Under the pieces are notes generated by a model. It saw nothing but the letters and a program-made list of their open reading frames with translations. It did no database searches and had not been told where the DNA came from. Positions 1 through 11,300 of a DNA stretch of 32,647 bases are shown piece by piece. Location of the stretch: the NCBI GenBank assembly GCA_016703945.1, contig JADJBC010000022.1, positions 1-32,647 of the forward strand. The letters run 5' to 3'. The first letter of the stretch is position 1; every line of letters begins with the position of its first letter. Source of the DNA: Candidatus Aalborgicola danicus (lineage in GTDB: Bacteria > Pseudomonadota > Gammaproteobacteria > Burkholderiales > Burkholderiaceae_C). The position numbers and the translations under genes were made by a program.

Positions 1-1242
1 AAACGCCAAAAGGGGCACGGGTCTTGGTTTGGCTCAGTGTTGGCGCGGTGTTGATCTCGGTTGCTTTGGGCCAATCTTGCAGTCTTGGATGAAGTGACAC
101 GCGGTGAGGGTAAGGTCATTCTCCCGACAGGTTCAGGTTTTGCAAAGCTTGGACGGAGGCATGGTTCCCAGAGATACTAGTCAAGTGAAGGCCAAACTGT
201 GAAGATCGGCGATTTATTCAAGGAGGATCCCACGCGTATGGTCTCTTCACTGCGTGAAAACCGATCGCAGTACCTCTCCTTGCTCGTCAAAGGTGCGCGC
301 CTCAGGAGCGGGCGGAGGGCTCCTGATTCGTTCCCCCAGTGAGGTTCCGAGGAAGCCCCAGAAATTGCGGCGCAAGAACGCGCCTCTTTACGAATCTAGA
401 AGAGCCGAGTTGGATGCAACACTGGGCGTAGCCAAGCAGCAGTCTGCGCAAAGATCCCAAGAGCCGATATCGGTCCGAGCCAAGCGTGAACAGGCTTGAC
501 AGAGTTTCAATTTGACAGCGCGAGTTGGAAACGACCCAACCGTTGGCAAAGGGTGAAACCTGCCATATCGGATGTTGAATTGCTTCGACTGGAACGTGAT
601 GTCGCGCGATACTGAGGCGAACGGGACAGTGCCAATTCGATACCCGCGTTTGGAACTCGTTGTCGCCGAAGCGACCCGAAAGATTCAGGAAATCGAGTTG
701 ACCTTTCGAAACATTACCCGCTCGGAGCTCAGCGAAACCAATGCCAAACTCAATGCGTCGCTAGAGGGTAGCTCGGCTTTGGAGGATCGGGTCAGACAAA
801 CTGAAATTCGATCCCCGGTGAATGGAGATCAAGCAACTGAAGGTCAACACGGCGGTGGCGCCGCAACCACGCAAGGATCGGTCGAAGCTGTCCCCTGACG
901 ACGCGCTACTACCGAGGCACGGGTGCCGCCAAGGGTCATCGCGTTCTTGCACCTCGGCCAGAAGGCACTGGGTTAAATTCACCAGCTTATGACTTGCTAC
1001 TTATGGCGGACTAGAGGTTATGCTGGAGCACATCAGCGCAGACACCGTACTCGACGAAAAGGGAAATGCATTTTTCTTGGTTCGTACGAAATCCCACTTC
1101 AGCAGCATTGGCGTCCAGAATTTCCTATCATCCCGGGCATGGTGGCAGAAGTCGACATCCTTACGGGAAAGAAGTCAGTGCTAGCTTACTTAATGAGGCC
1201 CATTTTGAGGGCTAAGGCGAAAAAGTATTGACGGAGCGATGA
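1..1242 (+). CDS. lapC: HlyD/LapC-family type I secretion membrane-fusion protein (5' partial, frameshifted)
   Basis: This is the periplasmic adaptor linking an inner-membrane ABC exporter to a TolC channel. The first roughly 25 residues lie outside the window. A membrane segment is read at about 17-75 (VLVWLSVGAVLISVALG), followed by a signature adaptor stretch at about 90-165 (LDEVTRGEGKVI, then RQVQVLQSLDGG and EGQTVKIGD). Next come the coiled-coil hairpin (ESRRAELDATLGVAKQQS; ISDVELLRLERDVARY) and the second lipoyl half (EIRSPVNG). The C-terminus is GMVAEVDILTGKKSVLAYL followed by RPILRAKA. The frame changes at least six times, but the family signal never stops. Correcting one base near 1220 gives the ending VLTER with stop 1240-1242. 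The adhesin downstream is its likely substrate and the TolC protein at 26534 its likely partner. The matching ABC ATPase should lie upstream. The family assignment is firm; the symbol is inferred from context. Confidence 0.85.
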
Positions 1243-1872
1243 AGCGGTCCTTCATAGCACTCTGTTTGTTACCCATGACCCGGGTTTGCTACTGCATTGG
1301 CAAAAAGCCTTTGGCAAGACCCAGCACAGAGGAATCAACAAGATTGAAGTATTTTTCAGGCCACGCCCAGACCCCTGTGTTGTCTGGATAGACACTGCAA
1401 TACCTGGCCGACCCGCCTGACCTCCGACGTTTGGCTTCCTATGCTTCAAAACGAACAGTTTCGCATTGTTGCGGCAAGCTCGAACCCCCGTGACGACGAA
1501 GCAATGGGAAGCATTGGATTCAGGTTGTGTTGCGTATTGCCATGCCCTTTCCGACGCACCGACACTCAAACAGGTCAGAGATGTGGTGGAGGGGGCAGGT
1601 TTGAATTGGAAAGTCTGATGCAGCGGCTTCTCCACAACGTGAATCGAGCGGTTTCAAGAAAACCGGCAATCGGATGACGCTTGGCGCGCCCAGTTGACCC
1701 GACGCGAAGTTGAAGTGGCAATTCTTGCTGCCAATGGCGCCTCAACAACGCCATCGCCAACCAATGCAAGATATCGGAACGAACTGTCAAAGCGCATTTG
1801 AGTGCAATTTTTGACAAACTGAATATCACCGATCGCCTTCAATTGGCCCTGCGGGTTCACGGAATTCAGTAG
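1239..1872 (+). CDS. LuxR-family response-regulator-like transcription factor (frameshifted)
   Basis: The C-terminal third (about 1690-1872) is a clear LuxR/GerE DNA-binding domain: LTRREVEVAILAANG, then NAIANQCKISERTVKAHL, then IFDKLNITDRLQLALRV. The N-terminal part reads, after frame correction, VTHDPGLLLHWQKAFG, then CVVWIDTAIPG, and later SGCVAYCHALSDAPTLKQV. This resembles a receiver domain in which the Asp of WIDTAIP sits where the phospho-acceptor would be, but the acidic pair normally found near the N-terminus is missing. The ATG at 1239 overlaps the corrected adaptor stop (ATGA), which suggests translational coupling. At least four indels break the frame (near 1285, 1420, 1600 and 1735). 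Its position between secretion adaptor and adhesin suggests it controls this locus; that is inference. Confidence 0.8.
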
Positions 1873-1958
1873 TCCAGCCTGTATCTACCTGTACGCAAGG
1901 ACAATAGCAGCCGGGCGATTGGTTGGATAGAGTATCGCAATCTGACATTGCTGTACTT

Positions 1959-1964
1959 GAAGGA
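1959..1964 (+). promoter_or_regulatory. Ribosome binding site of the giant adhesin
   Basis: GAAGGA lies six bases before the ATG at 1971. The site selects this ATG over the in-frame ATG at 1923, and the resulting protein starts MATTQNSAQARG, close to the usual start of LapA-type retention modules. I saw no convincing -35/-10 pair in 1873-1958. Confidence 0.6.
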
Positions 1965-1970
1965 TTTCTC

Positions 1971-2330
1971 ATGGCCACCACTCAAAACTCTGCCCAGGCT
2001 CGCGGTATTGTTGTAACTTTGGAGGGTAATGCTTGGCTGGTTGACGCAGCTGGCAATCGTCGACTGCTGAAAGTTGGGGATGAAGTACAGGAGGGTCAGA
2101 CTGTCATCACCGAGGACGGTACGCGTCTGGAATTGGGGATTGCCCAACGGCCAACCGGTACTAATCGCCTCCGGCAGAGAGTTACTGATAGACGCAACAC
2201 TATTAGGTCTGCGAGCGTCGACAAGACTGAGGCAGCCTTGGTGAACTTGAACAGTGGGTCCGCTGAAATTGCGAGGATCATCGCATCGGGTGGAGATCTT
2301 TCAACACAACTGGAGTCCACCGCAGCCGGC
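1971..2330 (+). other. LapA-type retention module with LapG dialanine cleavage site
   Basis: The first about 120 residues match the N-terminal retention domain of LapA-type adhesins: GIVVTLEGNAWLVDAAGN, VGDEVQEGQTVITEDG, then NSGSAEIARIIASGGDL. The tetrapeptide TAAG is encoded at 2319-2330 (residues 117-120). In Pseudomonas fluorescens LapA the corresponding TAAG at about residues 107-110 is cut between the two alanines by LapG. Between about 2133 and 2213 the reading frame is wrong but self-correcting: the +1 frame reads GLPNGQPVLIASGRELL and then IDATLLGL, as the family expects. A compensating pair of indels therefore hides about 27 residues of the real module. Confidence 0.85.
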
Positions 2331-5300
2331 CTTGGAGGCGGTGACGGTAGCGATACCCACGGTTTCGTTCCGCCTTTGCGTATTCAAGAAAACACATCGC
2401 CACTCACGATTGACAGGGCTTCTGTTGTAGCTGGATCCGATAGTCAGTTCACTCAAACCAGAGCGGCGGTGGATGAGGTAACGGCGTCTATTGCGGTTGA
2501 CGCAGTGACACTGGACAACATCCTTAACGCCACAGAGTCACAAGGCTCGGTGGCCGTCACAGGAACCGTAAGCGGCGACGTCAAGTCTGGCGACACCGTC
2601 ACCTTGACGATCAATGGCACTGTATTCACCGGTGTGGTGAACGCAGGAAATACCTTTAGCATCAATGTCCCGGGAAGCGTGCTGGCAAACAACGCGGACA
2701 AGACTATCGAAGCAAGCGTCACAACCATTGACAGGTTTGGTGACACAGTCATTGGTACGACCGCTCACCCCTATCGGGCCGGGAAGTCACGATCTCGGGC
2801 ATCAGCAGCCCGACAGCGCCTGAAGGTTCGGACTTGGTCTACTCGGTTACTTTGTCAGGAACTTCTACCGCCCCATTGACTTTCCCCTTTACTCTTGGCG
2901 GTGGCACTGCGTCGACTGTGGACTACACCACGGCCACTTTCAGCAATGGTGTCACCCTCTCCGGTGGTGTGTTGACCGTGCCACCCGGCGTCAGCGGTTT
3001 TTCGGTAACCCTGCCTACCGTCAACGACACACTCAATGAGGCTCCTGAGACCGTTCCGCTGACCATTGGCTCAGCCAGCGGCACGGGCACCATCACCGAC
3101 AACGATCCACTGCCTACACTGTCCATCAACGATGTGACCGTTAACGAAGCTGCTGGAACTGCCACGTTCACCGTAACGCTGTCCACTGCGTCCAGTCAAA
3201 GCGTCTCGGTGAGCTACAACACCAGCAATGGCACTGCGATCGCAGGTTCTGACTACACCTCTACCAGTGGCTCCCTGACTTTTGCTCCGGGCACGACGAC
3301 TCAAACGGTCACAGTCAATATTACCGACGACACAGTATTTGAAGGCACCGCTGGCGAGACATTCAACGTCAACCTACTGACCCCTACCAACGCAACGATC
3401 GCCGACATCCTGGGCGTGGGCACCATTGTTGATGACGATACCGCTGTCAGCATTGCATCGATTTCCAGCCCAACTGCACCCGAGGGCACGAATTTGGTCT
3501 ACTCCGTCACAGTGACGGGATCATCTACCACCCCATCGACTTTTGCATTGACCCTGGGCGGTGGCACTGCGTCGACTGTGGACTACACCACGGCCACTTT
3601 CAGCAATGGTGTCACCCTCTCCGGTGGTGTGTTGACCGTGCCACCCGGCGTCACCGGTTTTACGGTAACCGTGCCTACCGTCAACGACACACTCAATGAA
3701 GCCGCTGAAACGGTTCCTTTGACCATTGGCTCAACCAGCGGCACCGGTACCATCATCGACAACGATCCGCTGCCTTCACTGTCCATCAACGATGTGTCTG
3801 TTAATGAAGCTGCTGGCACTGCCACGTTCACCGTAACGCTGTCGACTGCGTCCAGTCAAAGCGTCTCGGTGAGCTACAACACCAGCAATGGCACTGCGAT
3901 CGCAGGTTCTGACTACACCTCTACCAGTGGCTCCCTGACTTTTACTCCGGGTACGACGACTCAAACGGTCACAGTCAATATTACCGACGACACGGTATTT
4001 GAAGGCACCGCTGGCGAGACATTCAACGTCAACCTACTGACCCCTACCAACGCAACGATCGCCGACAACTTGGGCGTGGGCACCATTGTTGATAACGATA
4101 CCGCTGTCAGCATTGCATCGATTTCCAGCCCAACTGCACCCGAGGGCACGAATTTGGTCTACTCCGTCACATTGACGGGATCATCCACCACCCCATCGAC
4201 TTTTGCATTGACCCTGGGCGGTGGCACTGCGTCGACCGTGGACTACACCACGGCCACTTTCAGCAATGGTGTCACCCTCTCCGGTGGTGTGTTGACCGTG
4301 CCACCCGGCGTCAGCGGGTTCACTGTCACACTGCCTACCGTCAACGACACACTCAATGAAGCCGCTGAAACCGTTCCGCTGACCATTGGCTCAGCCAGCG
4401 GCACCGGCACCATCACCGACAACGATCCGCTGCCTACACTGTCCATCAACGATGTGACCGTTAATGAAGCTGCTGGAACTGCCACGTTCACCGTAACGCT
4501 GTCGACTGCGTCCAGTCAAAGCGTCTCGGTGAGCTACAACACCAGCAATGGCACTGCGATCGCAGGTTCTGACTACACCTCTACCAGTGGCTCCCTGACT
4601 TTTGCTCCGGGCACGACGACACAAACGGTCACAGTCAATATTACCGACGACACGGTATTTGAAGGCACCGCTGGCCAGTCATTCATCTTCAACCTACTGA
4701 CGCCTACCAACGCAACGATCGCCGACATCCTGGGCGTGGGCACCATTGTTGATAACGATACCGCTGTCAGCATTGCATCGATTTCCAGCCCAACTGCACC
4801 CGAGGGCACGAATTTGGTCTACTCCGTCACACTGACTGGATCATCCACCACCCCATCGACTTTTGCATTGACCCTGGGTGGTGGCACCGCATCCACCGTG
4901 GACTACACCACGGCCACTTTCAGCAACGGCGTCACCCTCTCCGGTGGCGTGTTGACCGTACCTGCTGGCGTCAGCGGTTTCACGGTAACCCTGCCTACCG
5001 TCAACGACACACTCGTTGAAGTCGCTGAAACGGTTCCTTTGACCATTGGCTCAGCCAGCGGCACCGGCACCATCACCGACAACGACAGCGCCCCCACCAT
5101 CACCAGCGTGGATGACCCGCTGGATGGCGGCATCAACTCCGTGACCGTGGCCGAGGGCACCAGCGCGGTCTTCACGGTGGCCCTGTCCAATGCCTCCAGC
5201 ACCGACACCATCTACCCGCTGGTGCTCTCCGCCGGCAGCGCCCTCTTGACCTCGGACTACACCAACGCGCTGACTTTCAGCGCCGGCGTGAGCCTCTCGG

Positions 5301-8300
5301 GGGGCAACGTCACCGTGCCCGCCGGTGTGACCTCCTTCACCGTCACCGTGCCCACCGTCAATGACGCCATCAATGAGCCCAGCCCTGAGACCTTCACGCT
5401 CTCCGTGGGCTCTGTCACCGGCACCGGCTATATCAACGACAACGATGGCGCCCCCACCCTGAGCGTCAATGACGTCACCGTCAGTGAGGCCGACGGCACC
5501 GCCAGTTTCACCGTCACGCTCTCCGCCGTCTCCGCCCAGACCATCACCGTGGCCTACAACACCACCGATGGCACCGCCACGGCCGGCGCCGACTACACCA
5601 GCGCCACCGGGACCCTGACCTTTGCTCCAGGCACCACCGCACAGACCATCTCCGTGCCCATCACCAATGACACGGTGTTCGAAGGCGCCACCGGCGAGAC
5701 CTTCAGCGTCAACTTGGCGTCCCCAACCAATGCCACCATCGCCGACCCCTGGGGGCCGGCACCATCACCGACAACGACAGCGCCCCCACCATCACCAGCG
5801 TGGATGACCCGCTGGATGGCGGCATCAACTCCGTGACCGTGGCCGAGGGCACCAGCGCGGTCTTCACGGTGGCCCTGTCCAATGCCTCCAGCACCGACAC
5901 CATCTACCCGCTGGTGCTCTCCGCCGGCAGCGCCCTCTTGACCTCGGACTACACCAACGCGCTGACTTTCAGCGCCGGCGTGAGCCTCTCGGGGGGCAAC
6001 GTCACCGTGCCCGCCGGTGTGACCTCCTTCACCGTCACCGTGCCCACCGTCAATGACGCCATCAATGAGCCCAGCCCTGAGACCTTCACGCTCTCCGTGG
6101 GCTCTGTCACCGGCACCGGCTATATCAACGACAACGATGGCGCCCCCACCCTGAGCGTCAATGACGTCACCGTCAGTGAGCCGACGGCACCGCCAGTTTC
6201 ACCGTCACGCTCTCCGCCGTCTCCGCCCAGACCATCACCGTGGCCTACAACACCACCGATGGCACCGCCACGGCCGGCGCCGACTACACCAGCGCCACCG
6301 GGACCCTGACCTTTGCTCCAGGCACCACCGCACAGACCATCTCCGTGCCCATCACCAATGACACGGTGTTCGAAGGCGCCACCGGCGAGACCTTCAGCGT
6401 CAACTTGGCGTCTCCCACCAATGCCACCATTGCCGACCCCCTGGGTGCCGGCACCATCACCGACAACGACACCGCCCCCACCATCACCAGCGTGGATGAC
6501 CCGCTGGATGGCGGCATCAACTCCGTGACCGTGGCCGAGGGCACCAGCGCGGTCTTCACGGTGGCCCTGTCCAATGCCTCCAGCACCGACACCATCTACC
6601 CGCTGGTGCTCTCCGCCGGCAGCGCCCTCTTGACCTCGGACTACACCAACGCGCTGACTTTCAGCGCCGGCGTGAGCCTCTCGGGGGGCAACGTCACCGT
6701 GCCCGCCGGTGTGACCTCCTTCACCGTCACCGTGCCCACCGTCAATGACGCCATCAATGAGCCCAGCCCTGAGACCTTCACGCTCTCCGTGGGCTCTGTC
6801 ACCGGCACCGGCTATATCAACGACAACGATGGCGCCCCCACCCTGAGCGTCAATGACGTCACCGTCAATGAGAGCCGACGGCACCGCCAGTTTCACCGTC
6901 ACGCTCTCCGCCGTCTCCGCCCAGACCATCACCGTGGCCTACAACACCACCGATGGCACCGCCACGGCCGGCGCCGACTACACCAGCGCCACCGGGACCC
7001 TGACCTTTGCTCCAGGCACCACCGCACAGACCATCTCCGTGCCCATCACCAATGACACGGTGTTCGAAGGCGCCACCGGCGAGACCTTCAGCGTCAACTT
7101 GGCGTCTCCCACCAATGCCACCATCGCCGACCCCTGGGTGCCGGCACCATCACCGACAACGACAGCGCCCCCACCATCACCAGCGTGGATGACCCGCTGG
7201 ATGGCGGCATCAACTCCGTGACCGTGGCCGAGGGCACCAGCGCGGTCTTCACGGTGGCCCTGTCCAATGCCTCCAGCACCGACACCATCTACCCGCTGGT
7301 GCTCTCCGCCGGCAGCGCCCTCTTGACCTCGGACTACACCAACGCGCTGACTTTCAGCGCCGGCGTGAGCCTCTCGGGGGGCAACGTCACCGTGCCCGCC
7401 GGTGTGACCTCCTTCACCGTCACCGTGCCCACCGTCAATGACGCCATCAATGAGCCCAGCCCTGAGACCTTCACGCTCTCCGTGGGCTCTGTCACCGGCA
7501 CCGGCTATATCAACGACAACGATGGCGCCCCCACCCTGAGCGTCAATGACGTCACCGTCAGTGAGGCCGACGGCACCGCCAGTTTCACCGTCACGCTCTC
7601 CGCCGTCTCCGCCCAGACCATCACCGTGGCCTACAACACCACCGATGGCACCGCCACGGCCGGCGCCGACTACACCAGCGCCACCGGGACCCTGACCTTT
7701 GCTCCAGGCACCACCGCCCAGACCATCTCCGTGCCCATCACCAATGACACGGTGTTCGAAGGCGCCACCGGCGAGACCTTCAGCGTCGATTTGGCAAGCC
7801 CCACCAATGCCACGATTGCCGACACCCAGGGCGCCGGCACCATCACCGACAACGACAGCGCCCCCACCATCACCAGCGTGGATGACCCGCTGGATGGCGG
7901 CATCAACTCCGTGACCGTGGCCGAGGGCACCAGCGCGGTCTTCACGGTGGCCCTGTCCAATGCCTCCAGCACCGACACCATCTACCCGCTGGTGCTCTCC
8001 GCCGGCAGCGCCCTCTTGACCTCGGACTACACCAACGCGCTGACTTTCAGCGCCGGCGTGACCCTCTCGGGGGGCAACGTCACCGTGCCCGCCGGTGTGA
8101 CCTCCTTCACCGTCACCGTGCCCACCGTCAATGACGCCATCAATGAGCCCAGCCCTGAGACCTTCACGCTCTCCGTGGGCTCTGTCACCGGCACCGGCTA
8201 TATCAACGACAACGATGGCGCCCCCACCCTGAGCGTCAATGACGTCACCGTCAGTGAGGCCGACGGCACCGCCAGTTTCACCGTCACGCTCTCCGCCGTC

Positions 8301-11300
8301 TCCGCCCAGACCATCACCGTGGCCTACAACACCACCGATGGCACCGCCACGGCCGGCGCCGACTACACCAGCGCCACCGGGACCCTGACCTTTGCTCCAG
8401 GCACCACCGCACAGACCATCTCCGTGCCCATCACCAATGACACGGTGTTCGAAGGCGCCACCGGCGAGACCTTCAGCGTCAACTTGGCGTCTCCAACCAA
8501 TGCCACCATCGCCGACCCCCTGGGGGCCGGCACCATCACCGACAACGACAGCGCCCCCACCATCACCAGCGTGGATGACCCGCTGGATGGCGGCATCAAC
8601 TCCGTGACCGTGGCCGAGGGCACCAGCGCGGTCTTCACGGTGGCCCTGTCCAATGCCTCCAGCACCGACACCATCTACCCGCTGGTGCTCTCCGCCGGCA
8701 GCGCCCTCTTGACCTCGGACTACACCAACGCGCTGACTTTCAGCGCCGGCGTGAGCCTCTCGGGGGGCAACGTCACCGTGCCCGCCGGTGTGACCTCCTT
8801 CACCGTCACCGTGCCCACCGTCAATGACGCCATCAATGAGCCCAGCCCTGAGACCTTCACGCTCTCCGTGGGCTCTGTCACCGGCACCGGCTATATCAAC
8901 GACAACGATGGCGCCCCCACCCTGAGCGTCAATGACGTCACCGTCAGTGAGGCCGACGGCACCGCCAGTTTCACCGTCACGCTCTCCGCCGTCTCCGCCC
9001 AGACCATCACCGTGGCCTACAACACCACCGATGGCACCGCCACGGCCGGCGCCGACTACACCAGCGCCACCGGGACCCTGACCTTTGCTCCAGGCACCAC
9101 CGCACAGACCATCTCCGTGCCCATCACCAATGACACGGTGTTCGAAGGCGCCACCGGCGAGACCTTCAGCGTCAACTTGGCGTCTCCAACCAATGCCACC
9201 ATCGCCGACCCCCTGGGTGCCGGCACCATCACCGACAACGACACCGCCCCCACCATCACCAGCGTGGATGACCCGCTGGATGGCGGCATCAACTCCGTGA
9301 CCGTGGCCGAGGGCACCAGCGCGGTCTTCACGGTGGCCCTGTCCAATGCCTCCAGCACCGACACCATCTACCCGCTGGTGCTCTCCGCCGGCAGCGCCCT
9401 CTTGACCTCGGACTACACCAACGCGCTGACTTTCAGCGCCGGCGTGAGCCTCTCGGGGGGCAACGTCACCGTGCCCGCCGGTGTGACCTCCTTCACCGTC
9501 ACCGTGCCCACCGTCAATGACGCCATCAATGAGCCCAGCCCTGAGACCTTCACGCTCTCCGTGGGCTCTGTCACCGGCACCGGCTATATCAACGACAACG
9601 ATGGCGCCCCCACCCTGAGCGTCAATGACGTCACCGTCAGTGAGGCCGACGGCACCGCCAGTTTCACCGTCACGCTCTCCGCCGTCTCCGCCCAGACCAT
9701 CACCGTGGCCTACAACACCACCGATGGCACCGCCACGGCCGGCGCCGACTACACCAGCGCCACCGGGACCCTGACCTTTGCTCCAGGCACCACCGCCCAG
9801 ACCATCTCCGTGCCCATCACCAATGACACGGTGTTCGAAGGCGCCACCGGCGAGACCTTCAGCGTCAACTTGGCGTCTCCCAACCAATGCCACCATCGCC
9901 GACCCCCTGGGGGCCGGCACCATCACCGACAACGACAGCGCCCCCACCATCACCAGCGTGGATGACCCGCTGGATGGCGGCATCAACTCCGTGACCGTGG
10001 CCGAGGGCACCAGCGCGGTCTTCACGGTGGCCCTGTCCAATGCCTCCAGCACCGACACCATCTACCCGCTGGTGCTCTCCGCCGGCAGCGCCCTCTTGAC
10101 CTCGGACTACACCAACGCGCTGACTTTCAGCGCCGGCGTGAGCCTCTCGGGGGGCAACGTCACCGTGCCCGCCGGTGTGACCTCCTTCACCGTCACCGTG
10201 CCCACCGTCAATGACGCCATCAATGAGCCCAGCCCTGAGACCTTCACGCTCTCCGTGGGCTCTGTCACCGGCACCGGCTATATCAACGACAACGATGGCG
10301 CCCCCACCCTGAGCGTCAATGACGTCACCGTCAATGAGAGCGCCGGCACCGCCAGTTTCACCGTCACGCTCTCCGCCGTCTCCGCCCAGACCATCACCGT
10401 GGCCTACAACACCACCGATGGCACCGCCACGGCCGGCGCCGACTACACCAGCGCCACCGGGACCCTGACCTTTGCTCCAGGCACCACCGCCCAGACCATC
10501 TCCGTGCCCATCACCAATGACACGGTGTTCGAAGGCGCCACCGGCGAGACCTTCAGCGTCAACTTGGCGTCTCCAACCAATGCCACCATCGCCGACCCCT
10601 GGGGCCGGCACCATCACCGACAACGACAGCGCCCCCACCATCACCAGCGTGGATGACCCGCTGGATGGCGGCATCAACTCCGTGACCGTGGCCGAGGGCA
10701 CCAGCGCGGTCTTCACGGTGGCCCTGTCCAATGCCTCCAGCACCGACACCATCTACCCGCTGGTGCTCTCCGCCGGCAGCGCCCTCTTGACCTCGGACTA
10801 CACCAACGCGCTGACTTTCAGCGCCGGCGTGAGCCTCTCGGGGGGCAACGTCACCGTGCCCGCCGGTGTGACCTCCTTCACCGTCACCGTGCCCACCGTC
10901 AATGACGCCATCAATGAGCCCAGCCCTGAGACCTTCACGCTCTCCGTGGGCTCTGTCACCGGCACCGGCTATATCAACGACAACGATGGCGCCCCCCACC
11001 CTGAGCGTCAATGACGTCACCGTCAGTGAGGCCGACGGCACCGCCAGTTTCACCGTCACGCTCTCCGCCGTCTCCGCCCAGACCATCACCGTGGCCTACA
11101 ACACCACCGATGGCACCGCCACGGCCGGCGCCGACTACACCAGCGCCACCGGGACCCTGACCTTTGCTCCAGGCACCACCGCACAGACCATCTCCGTGCC
11201 CATCACCAATGACACGGTGTTCGAAGGCGCCACCGGCGAGACCTTCAGCGTCAACTTGGCGTCTCCAACCAATGCCACCATCGCCGACCCCTGGGGGCCG

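Noticed and set aside
572..898. A stand-alone 108-residue protein between 572 and 898
   Set aside because: Its middle and end (TRKIQEIELTFRNITRSELS, EIRSPVNG) are the coiled-coil and lipoyl region of the HlyD-type adaptor, continuous with neighbouring frames.
1873..1970. A sigma-70 promoter before the adhesin
   Set aside because: No -35/-10 pair with acceptable spacing could be fixed by eye; only the ribosome site is reported.
6978..10061. A 1,027-codon open frame on the minus strand, rich in Gly, His and Asp
   Set aside because: It is the antisense shadow of the 693-bp repeat array: it repeats with the same period, has no recognisable fold and ends at the indels that shift the plus-strand frame. 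Similar shadows at 6120-6932, 9865-10752 and 19455-20429 were rejected for the same reason.
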